A stretch of 32,835 nt of DNA from Acidobacteriaceae bacterium (GTDB taxonomy: Bacteria; Acidobacteriota; Terriglobia; Terriglobales; Acidobacteriaceae), in assembly GCA_025355385.1 (NCBI GenBank), contig JANXZS010000009.1:1-32835 (forward strand), written 5' to 3'. The position numbers and the translations under genes are program-made. Shown piece by piece: positions 26,517 through 32,835 of the stretch. A model generated the notes under the pieces. That model saw only the letters and a program-made list of their open reading frames with translations. It searched no databases and had not been told where the DNA came from. The number at the start of each line of letters is the position of its first letter. Position 1 is the first letter of the stretch.

Positions 26517-29006
26517 ATGCCACTGAAATCCTGGTTGATTCGCACGATTGCTGCAATTGTGTTTCTGCCCGTCAGTTTCGCGAACTGCCAGACGGCGGCT
26601 TTCGACCTCGCCGGGCCGGCGGTGGATGTGCGCGTACAGCGATCCGGCGAAACTCTGCCGATTTCTCGCGTTCCGAACTTGATGCCTGGGGACCGTTTGT
26701 GGCTGCATCCCCAGTTGCCTGATAGCCAATCCGCGCACTATGTGATGATTGTTGCCTTCCTTCGTGGCGCCACCAATCCTCCGCCCCCGCAATGGTTTAC
26801 TAAGGTGGAGACCTGGACGAAAGCGGTCAGGGAAGAGGGCGTGTATGTCACGGTACCGAATGAAGCCGAGCAGGCGCTTATCTTTCTCGCCCCGGAAACG
26901 GGCGGAGACTTCGCCACTCTTCGCAATGCCGTACGCGGCAAGCCCGGCGCCTTTGTGCGTTCGGCGCAGGATCTGCAGCAGGCTAGCCTCGATCGTGTCC
27001 GGTTGGAAAAATACCTGGCGTTGCTCAGGGACATCTCCGAGGATCCTGCTGATTTGAAGCAGCGCACTGTCATGCTGGCGCGAGGCTTGAACATTAAGCT
27101 CGATCACGAGTGCTTTGATAAGCCGAGCTCACAACAGGTTCCTTGCCTGATGCAGAATACTGATCAGCTTGTGCTGGACGATGCCCATACAGAGACCATG
27201 GTGGCAAGGATCACCTCCGGCACCGCTGTGGATCTGGTCTCTCACATCGCCTACATGCCAACAGCGGGTGCCGGGTATCTCAGCCCTTATGTCGGTGCGG
27301 TGGTGGATATGGTGCGGATTCTGGCGTCGACCCACACCGCGCAATATCAGTACATTCCCGCGCTCGCCCTCCCCACGGGCGATAAGTTGAATCTGCGGCT
27401 GAACAACCCCCCATCGTTCCGCAATCCCAAGTCTGTACTCGTAGTGGGCTTGCCGCCCGTTGGCCCCTCCCCGCTGCCTCCCCTGCGCCCGGTGGACCCC
27501 AAGCAGATCTTCTGCGCCGAACAGCCTGACCTCATTCTGCCGATCGAAGGCGCCCCACTGGTCTTTGCCAGCGACCTTGCTCATAACTTCACACTCCATC
27601 TACAGACCAAGGACACGGGAAGTCATGGGGTCGATCTACCTGCCAAAGTGGACCCCACGCGAGGCGGCCTGGTCGTGGACACCCGCTCCATTCAGCCAAA
27701 CTCCCTCAATGGAGAACTGGTGGGAACGCTGCATGGCTTCTGGGGATTCCAAACTTTCGAAGGGCCCACCTTCCATCTGCGCAGCTCCCAGGCAGGAGCA
27801 CGGTGGATCGTGGCCTCGAAGGATGCCAGCGCATTAATCGTTGGCCGCCTGGACGAACTTCATCTGGGATCAGAGCAGGCAGCGTGCGTGGAAAGCGTCG
27901 CCCTTCGCGACCCACAGGGAAAGAAGATCGATGCCTCATGGAAAGTGGTAAAGTCCGACGAATTGGAGCTTGAGATTCCCCTTGAAACGGCCGCGCCCGG
28001 ATCTGTCGTCGTAGTCGTCAAGAAGTACGGTAACCACCACCCGGACGACGAAATAAGTCTGCATACCTTCTCGGAAGCAGGCAGCCTTGACACGCTCAAT
28101 CTTCATGCTGGCGATAACGAAGGCACTCTGAAAGGAACGCGACTGGACCAGGTGATGGATGTGGAGTTAAAGGGCGTTCACTTCGCTCCCGCAGATCTCT
28201 CTCGCGCAAATCAGAAAGATGAGTTGAAGATCGCGACCAAAGACGAAAGGGCGGCCGCGGTGTTGAAGCCCGGAGACACGATGCAGGCGCAGGTCATACT
28301 GAAAGATTCCCGCGTCCTGGTGCTGAACACTACGATTGGTACGCCGCGCCCCCGCGTGAAACTCATCAGCAGAAGTGTGCAGTTTGACCCCGCCGCCATA
28401 ACAGTAGCCTCGGTGAAGCTCGGCAGCCCAGACGAAGTGCCGCAGGAGGCGCGGCTGAACTTTTTCCTCAAGTCTCAGGTCCCCGAGACTTTTTCGCCGC
28501 AGCAGAAGGTCGAAGTGGCTACCCTGGACGAATCGTTCCGCGTGCTGCTATCCGTCGCCGACCAAAACCTGACACTGCAGGATTCAACAACTGAGTTAGC
28601 TGTTTTAGATCCGATGAAACACCTTGGACCCTCGGCGTTTGGCCCTCTCAAGATGAGGCCGGTCGCTGCGGATGGAGCGCTCGGTGATTGGCAACCGCTC
28701 GCGAACCTGGTGCGCATCCCTACGCTGAAAGAAATTCACTGCCCGCCAGCGCCCAGCAAACAGTGCATCATCCTCGGGGAGAAGCTGTTTCTCATCGATT
28801 CGGTGAGCACGAATGCCGGATTCACCGATGCCGTTTCGGTCCCGGAAGGCTTCGCCGAGCAGACGCTGACTGTGCCCGCTCCGCACGCTCGTGCACTCTA
28901 CATCAAGTTGCGCGATGATCCCTCTGCGGTGGATACCATCGCGTGGCCGGCACCCGCTGCTGCGCCTGTGGTGCCCCCAGCAGCCACGGTAGCAACATCA
29001 CCGTAG
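26517..29006 (+). CDS. Large secreted protein of unknown function
   Basis: An 829-residue protein that I do not recognise. Residues 1-25 form a Sec-type signal peptide (basic start, hydrophobic IAAIVFLPVSF). There is no further membrane span. The first 220 residues include GDRLWLHPQLP and a helical part; a proline-rich segment (GPSPLPPLRPVDPKQ, about 318-332) separates this from a beta-rich remainder with several repeated-looking segments that begin with charged strands, suggesting Ig-like modules. The end is a Pro/Ala tail (about 800-829). Six or so cysteines are spread along the chain, compatible with disulfides outside the cytoplasm. The ATG is only one base after AAAGG, closer than usual, so initiation may be weak or leaderless; no alternative start keeps the signal peptide intact. 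It is convergent with the FAD oxidoreductase. Confidence 0.8.
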   Translation: MPLKSWLIRTIAAIVFLPVSFANCQTAAFDLAGPAVDVRVQRSGETLPISRVPNLMPGDRLWLHPQLPDSQSAHYVMIVAFLRGATNPPPPQWFTKVETWTKAVREEGVYVTVPNEAEQALIFLAPETGGDFATLRNAVRGKPGAFVRSAQDLQQASLDRVRLEKYLALLRDISEDPADLKQRTVMLARGLNIKLDHECFDKPSSQQVPCLMQNTDQLVLDDAHTETMVARITSGTAVDLVSHIAYMPTAGAGYLSPYVGAVVDMVRILASTHTAQYQYIPALALPTGDKLNLRLNNPPSFRNPKSVLVVGLPPVGPSPLPPLRPVDPKQIFCAEQPDLILPIEGAPLVFASDLAHNFTLHLQTKDTGSHGVDLPAKVDPTRGGLVVDTRSIQPNSLNGELVGTLHGFWGFQTFEGPTFHLRSSQAGARWIVASKDASALIVGRLDELHLGSEQAACVESVALRDPQGKKIDASWKVVKSDELELEIPLETAAPGSVVVVVKKYGNHHPDDEISLHTFSEAGSLDTLNLHAGDNEGTLKGTRLDQVMDVELKGVHFAPADLSRANQKDELKIATKDERAAAVLKPGDTMQAQVILKDSRVLVLNTTIGTPRPRVKLISRSVQFDPAAITVASVKLGSPDEVPQEARLNFFLKSQVPETFSPQQKVEVATLDESFRVLLSVADQNLTLQDSTTELAVLDPMKHLGPSAFGPLKMRPVAADGALGDWQPLANLVRIPTLKEIHCPPAPSKQCIILGEKLFLIDSVSTNAGFTDAVSVPEGFAEQTLTVPAPHARALYIKLRDDPSAVDTIAWPAPAAAPVVPPAATVATSP

Positions 29007-29108
29007 CGTGAAGTCTACCTTGGTGTTTCCGACACCATAGCCAGACTGTTTGGATCGCGTTCGGGCAGTACTCCCTCTCGAGGATAGTGGAGCGCCCACA
29101 CATCACTT

Positions 29109-30677
29109 CTACTTTTGCTCTTCGTGGTATTCCTGCTCTGTATTGATGTCCCAGACGTTCGCTTTGTCCACCACTCCCGCGAGGATGTTGTCCACCGCTG
29201 TCCTGGCGGTCAGCATGGAGTGATCCTGATTGTTGTACTTGTGCATACCGTTTCTTCCTACCAGAAACAGGTTCTTGTATCCATCCATGTAGTTACGGAT
29301 GACATCGAAGCGATCATAGGTCCCGAAGTAGGCAGGGTAGGTTTTAGGTACACGAACAACATGTCCGTCGATCACATTCTCGCTCCGCAAAATGCCAATC
29401 TTTTCTAACTCGCCGATGGCAAACTTCAGCAACTTGTCGTCCGGCAATTTCCAAAGCTCGTCCGTGTCGTAGCAGAAATACTCCAACCCAACCCATGTCT
29501 TAGCGGGGTCGGCGACCATGTAGGGACTCCAGTTATTGAAGATCTGCAAACGGCCAAGTAGTACGTCTGGTTCTTGAATATATATCCAGGTATCTTTGAG
29601 CGGGCTTCCGTCCGCTTCGGTCAATTGCAGCTTTTCTACCAGTAATCCCACCGTTACAAAGTCTCGGTACATCAGACCATCGCTCACCTCGCGCACGTCG
29701 CTCGGCACAGGTACATCCAGAGAATGAATAAGGTCGCGTATCGGCATGGTCGAAAAGAAGTAATCCCCCTCGAATCTGCGGCGCTCACCTTCCTTGTTGG
29801 TAGCTTCAATTGCGATCACACGGTTGTCTTCCGTCAACACCTTATCGACGCGCCAGCCTAACAGGACTGAGCCGCCCTTCTTCTTCACTAGCGAAGCCAC
29901 ATGCTCCCACAACTGGCCTGGGCCATATTTCGGATAGAGAAACTGCTCAATCAGAGACGTTTCAGTGCCTTTCTGAGAGATATTGTTCGCCCTCCGCTTG
30001 AGCGCCCTTTTGAGGATGTGCGTAATCGCGGTTGTCAGCGAAAGTCCTTTGATCCGTTGCGAACCCCACTCCGCACTGATCTTGTCACACGAAACTCCCC
30101 ATACCTTCTCTGTATATGACTTAAAGAATGTCAGGTAGAGTTGGCGTCCAAAGCGGTTGATCAAAAAATCTTCGAGGCTCCTTTCGGGCTTGCGCTGATT
30201 AAATTTGGCCAGTAGATAGCTCGCTCCTACCTTCACCGTGCGAGTTAGACCGAGGCCTCGCAGCGTTCCGACGGTGAGCGTGACAGGATAGTCAAAGAAC
30301 TTTCGCAGAAAATAAATACGGCTCTGGCGCCGCCTCACAAGCATGACCAGATCTTCATTTGCCGGACCATCAACAGGGGTCGGTGCACAAACGCTGCGTT
30401 CCTTATTTTGATAGCGGATGGTCGTATCTGAAGCTACGCTGGGCTCGATCGGCAGCAGTTGAGTCCACCAATTCATTACCCAGTCATTCTTCGAGAAAAA
30501 TCGGTGGCCCCCGATGTCCATGCGGTTTTCTTTGAATTGGACCGTACGAGAGAGACCCCCGATCTCGTCGCTACCTTCGAGCACGATGGGCTCTATATCG
30601 GAGCGCCGCAAAAATTCGAGTGCGGCCGTAAGTCCAGCGGGCCCCGCTCCTACAATGACAGCCTTTCTGTTCGCCAT
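29109..30677 (-). CDS. NAD(P)/FAD-dependent oxidoreductase (amine oxidase / UGM-like)
   Basis: A 522-residue flavoprotein. It opens with the dinucleotide-binding fold [20 protein letters not shown], the acidic end of strand two ([14 protein letters not shown]), and GGHRFFSKN, the pattern shared by protoporphyrinogen oxidase-like and UDP-galactopyranose mutase-like enzymes. The C-terminal FAD contact is [19 protein letters not shown]. Proteins of this type often sit in polysaccharide gene clusters, which suggests a role in modifying a nucleotide or lipid-linked sugar, but the substrate is unknown. The frame extends 30 residues upstream to 30767; the ATG at 30677 is preferred because the FAD fold follows directly and an AGGA lies about 10 bases upstream. 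Confidence 0.85.
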   Translation of the reverse strand: MANRKAVIVGAGPAGLTAALEFLRRSDIEPIVLEGSDEIGGLSRTVQFKENRMDIGGHRFFSKNDWVMNWWTQLLPIEPSVASDTTIRYQNKERSVCAPTPVDGPANEDLVMLVRRRQSRIYFLRKFFDYPVTLTVGTLRGLGLTRTVKVGASYLLAKFNQRKPERSLEDFLINRFGRQLYLTFFKSYTEKVWGVSCDKISAEWGSQRIKGLSLTTAITHILKRALKRRANNISQKGTETSLIEQFLYPKYGPGQLWEHVASLVKKKGGSVLLGWRVDKVLTEDNRVIAIEATNKEGERRRFEGDYFFSTMPIRDLIHSLDVPVPSDVREVSDGLMYRDFVTVGLLVEKLQLTEADGSPLKDTWIYIQEPDVLLGRLQIFNNWSPYMVADPAKTWVGLEYFCYDTDELWKLPDDKLLKFAIGELEKIGILRSENVIDGHVVRVPKTYPAYFGTYDRFDVIRNYMDGYKNLFLVGRNGMHKYNNQDHSMLTARTAVDNILAGVVDKANVWDINTEQEYHEEQK

Positions 30678-30776
30678 TTTTAACGCAATCCTGTCCGAAA
30701 TCCGATCATCCAAATTGACTTTTCCCTTGGGGCGGGAAGGCAAGCACGTCTCAGGACATTGATACATATATATCTT

Positions 30777-30914
30777 ATGAAAGGGAAAGATGCCGAGCGT
30801 CCTACCTCCTCTTCAGATCACAGGACTCTTCCCGTGAGAGGACTCGCGTGGCAGCTAACGGACGGCGCTTCGGCCTGGTCTGCTAGTCTCATCTTCAAGG
30901 CCCTGCGTAAATAG
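30777..30914 (+). CDS. Possible 45-codon small ORF before holB
   Basis: An ATG-to-TAG frame of 45 codons ends 27 bases before holB. It starts [15 protein letters not shown] and ends SLIFKALRK. There is no Shine-Dalgarno and no recognised motif; third-position GC is only middling. It may be a leader peptide or chance. Confidence 0.2.
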   Translation: MKGKDAERPTSSSDHRTLPVRGLAWQLTDGASAWSASLIFKALRK

Positions 30915-30927
30915 CCATCCAACGGAT

Positions 30928-30933
30928 AGGGAG
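30928..30933 (+). promoter_or_regulatory. Shine-Dalgarno deciding a TTG start for holB
   Basis: AGGGAG lies 8 bases before the TTG at 30942. Confidence 0.55.
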
Positions 30934-30941
30934 ATTCGACC

Positions 30942-32039
30942 TTGGGGTTTGACGCCTTTTTCGGGAATGCGACGACCGTCCGGCACCTGCGCGAAGGGAT
31001 TCGTGCGGGGCGTATCCCTCCAGCTTTGATTCTGGCGGGGCCGAAGGGCTCAGGAAAATACACGCTGGCGCTGATGCTCGCCCAAGCCATCAATTGCCTG
31101 CGCCAGCCCGAATCGGACGGCCTGCCGGATTTCTGCGGTGAGTGCAAGAACTGCCTCCGCATAGCGGAAGCGCAACCGCTTGAGACACGAGTGGAAGAGG
31201 CCGTCACCGCCCGCGAAGACATGCGCGATGCCGACAAAAAAGAGACACGCATCCTGATACAAACGCATCCTGACATTCTGATTGTACCTCCGGATCCACC
31301 GCAGTTGCTCATCAAGATGGGCCAAGTGCGTCGCGTGATCCACAGCATGTACCGCTTCCCCTCGGATGCGCGGCATGCCATCTACATCTTCACCAGTACG
31401 GCGTTTATGAAGGAGGCCGCCAACTCCCTGCTGAAGATCCTTGAGGAGCCGCCGGCATTCGCCAGCATATTTCTGCTTGCGGAAAATACCGGAGAACTAC
31501 TGCCTACCATCCGTTCACGCTCAGTTGTCTATCGTTTGGGAGCGCTGCCGACGGCAAGCCTCGAGGCTCTGCTTTCCCAGCGGCATCCTGAGTGGAAGCC
31601 ACCCCAGCGAGCGCTCGTGGCCCGACTTGCAGAGGGGGCGGTCGGCCGGGCGCTCGGCTTCGATCTGCCGGGCTATGCGGCCAGTCGGCAGGATGCGCTA
31701 ATCATGATTAAAAATGCTCTCACCGAACCCGACCACTCAGTACTTTTCCGAATGACCGAAACCTATCGCGCCGGCGCTGACGGTCAGCAAAAAACCTCGG
31801 CGCTGCTGCGAGCCCTCTCCAGCCTGCTGGAGGATCTAATGCTGCTGCAGTCGGGTGCCGCCAGTCTGGTACGCAACATCGATATGCTGCCGGAACTTAC
31901 CCGGCTCAGCACGGCCATCAGCCTTGGCTGGATCGAGTCCGCAGCACGGGGATTGAATCAGGTAGAAGCCGGTATGCGGCGCAACCTGCTGCGTTCCCTC
32001 TCGCTTGATGCCTTTGCGACGGAACTCGCTTCCTCCTGA
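30942..32039 (+). CDS. holB: DNA polymerase III subunit delta-prime
   Basis: A 365-residue clamp-loader subunit. It shows the AAA+ layout: FFGNATTVRHLREGI, a Walker A GPKGSGK (33-39), four zinc cysteines (Cys52, Cys65, Cys68 and Cys71, around FCGECKNCL), and ANSLLKILEEPP, followed by the sensor segment ending in TIRSRSVVYRL in place of the usual SRC motif. The C-terminal third is the helical oligomerisation collar. Delta-prime helps to load the sliding clamp at the replication fork. An intact Walker A is present, although delta-prime often binds no nucleotide; a DnaX-like identity is unlikely because of length and the missing C-terminal tau part. The start is TTG with AGGGAG upstream. Confidence 0.9.
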   Translation: MGFDAFFGNATTVRHLREGIRAGRIPPALILAGPKGSGKYTLALMLAQAINCLRQPESDGLPDFCGECKNCLRIAEAQPLETRVEEAVTAREDMRDADKKETRILIQTHPDILIVPPDPPQLLIKMGQVRRVIHSMYRFPSDARHAIYIFTSTAFMKEAANSLLKILEEPPAFASIFLLAENTGELLPTIRSRSVVYRLGALPTASLEALLSQRHPEWKPPQRALVARLAEGAVGRALGFDLPGYAASRQDALIMIKNALTEPDHSVLFRMTETYRAGADGQQKTSALLRALSSLLEDLMLLQSGAASLVRNIDMLPELTRLSTAISLGWIESAARGLNQVEAGMRRNLLRSLSLDAFATELASS

Positions 32040-32252
32040 CGCCAAGATCCCTGTTGAGGCGGATCGAAATTCACTGGCTGCTTGCGATTTCGCTGGAGTG
32101 CCGCCCATAGGCGGGATACGATAATGTCGGAATCTCACCATTTGAAAGGCAGTGCAGATTGCAGGGGAACTATGCCCGGCCGAGCGCTGGAATGACCCAA
32201 ACGCGTCCGGCTTCGGCGGCATCTAAAACGGACAGCTAGCAAACTTATTTTT

Positions 32253-32696
32253 ATGCGGAATCTAGGCCCACTCACGTCCCCGGCGGCAAAGCAGCTTCGC
32301 CTCCCCAGCAACGGATCCGTCTCCGAGAAGCCCAAGGGTCGTGTATCCGTACCCCCGCCCAACCTCGGACCACGCAGGCTGGTCAGCCCGATCATGCCCG
32401 AACGGGTCGTCGGTATTAAGAGATTTGTGCGGCGGGAATCCTCTCCTATGCTGACCCACCAGATGGCGCTCACAAGCCCGGCCTGGCACGACGCGTCCCA
32501 TGCAGAAGCGTTTTATTTTCAGAAGCAAATGCAGTCGCAAACGCCGATGGTCTTCGTTCTGGAAGATGGAGAGCGTATCGAGGGCTGTATCGAATGGTAC
32601 GACCACAACGTGATCAAGGTACGAAATAGCGGTAGGACACTCATTTATAAGTCGGGCATCAAGTATCTCTACAAGGCCAACGAGGTTCAGCCCTGA
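32253..32696 (+). CDS. Hfq-like (Sm-fold) RNA-binding protein with N-terminal extension
   Basis: A 147-residue protein. Residues about 86-142 resemble Hfq: FQKQMQSQTPMVFVLEDGE followed by a Gly-containing strand and YDHNVIKVRN (Sm1), then LIYKSGIKYLY (Sm2). The Sm2 His of canonical Hfq (YKHA) is Ser here. Hfq forms hexameric rings that pair small RNAs with mRNAs. The first 65-85 residues are basic and proline-rich, with no match known to me; their codons have the same high third-position GC as the Hfq part, which suggests they are translated. An internal ATG at 32448 would give 82 residues, the normal Hfq length, so a shorter product is possible. Neither start has a strong Shine-Dalgarno. It lies 213 bases after holB on the same strand. 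Confidence 0.72.
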   Translation: MRNLGPLTSPAAKQLRLPSNGSVSEKPKGRVSVPPPNLGPRRLVSPIMPERVVGIKRFVRRESSPMLTHQMALTSPAWHDASHAEAFYFQKQMQSQTPMVFVLEDGERIEGCIEWYDHNVIKVRNSGRTLIYKSGIKYLYKANEVQP

Positions 32697-32710
32697 AGCA
32701 GGAGTGTTCT

Positions 32711-32835
32711 CTATTTAGCTGCCTTTTGCAGTCGATCGCGGATCGCGACGCCAATGCCCGTCGCCACCGGTAACGGGCATAAGATCACTGCTACACCAGC
32801 TTCGTCCAACTGTCGAAGTCCGGAAAATAAGCGGT
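32711..32835 (-). CDS. Sua5/TsaC-type threonylcarbamoyl-AMP synthase, C-terminus (cut by right edge)
   Basis: The minus strand carries an open frame of about 41 codons ending at TAG (32713-32711). Its residues GLRQLDEAGVAVILCPLP and GIGVAIRDRLQKAAK match the end of the Sua5 C-terminal domain, where a 'LR.LD..g.d.i...P...G.G.Ai.dRL.kAA' pattern is usual. Sua5 enzymes make threonylcarbamoyl-AMP for the t6A tRNA modification. Only the tail is visible, so the catalytic domain cannot be checked. Confidence 0.65.
   Translation of the reverse strand, partial: RLFSGLRQLDEAGVAVILCPLPVATGIGVAIRDRLQKAAK

Overview
The window looks like about 33 kb of chromosome from a bacterium of the phylum Acidobacteriota, probably class Terriglobia. 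This is an inference from the gene content and style: moderately GC-rich coding DNA, Tat-exported ferritin-like proteins, a large secreted protein with no recognisable domain, and an N-terminally extended Hfq-like protein. No rRNA, tRNA, CRISPR array, insertion sequence or phage gene was seen. Both edges cut genes: a c-type cytochrome on the left and a Sua5/TsaC-type protein on the right.

Layout. 1-5017 (+): the end of a c-type cytochrome, then a 1092-residue patatin-like phospholipase whose catalytic Ser and Asp are separated by a long multi-pass membrane region. 5075-11150 (-): an MscS-family channel with a long coiled-coil region, and a 1304-residue cytosolic GH13 protein. 11361-12511 (+): an Xre/RES toxin-antitoxin pair with a 4-base overlap. 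12621-20209: a fucose-related group made of a LacI-type regulator (-), a divergent stand-alone fucokinase-like GHMP kinase (+) with a perfect 12-bp palindrome in the shared promoter region, two tandem Tat-exported ferritin-like proteins (-), and a Tat-exported GH95 alpha-L-fucosidase (-).

20279-26000: a PabB-PabC fusion for p-aminobenzoate synthesis (-), an ECF sigma factor with a C-terminal zinc-finger anti-sigma-like domain (+), a WecG/TagA/CpsF glycosyltransferase (-), an HD-domain protein (-) and a class I phosphomannose isomerase (-). 26517-29006 (+): a large secreted protein of unknown function. 29109-30677 (-): an FAD-dependent oxidoreductase. 30942-32696 (+): DNA polymerase III delta-prime and the Hfq-like protein, followed by the C-terminus of a Sua5-type protein (-).

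How the genes may work together. The exported fucosidase would release L-fucose outside the cytoplasm. The kinase would convert it to L-fucose-1-phosphate, and the LacI-type protein probably senses a sugar and controls the kinase and itself. No GDP-fucose pyrophosphorylase domain is visible, so the next step must be encoded elsewhere or the kinase has another role. The glycosyltransferase, phosphomannose isomerase and FAD enzyme are compatible with surface polysaccharide synthesis but do not form one operon. Several genes appear to start at TTG or GTG behind good Shine-Dalgarno sites, so starts here should be read with that in mind.
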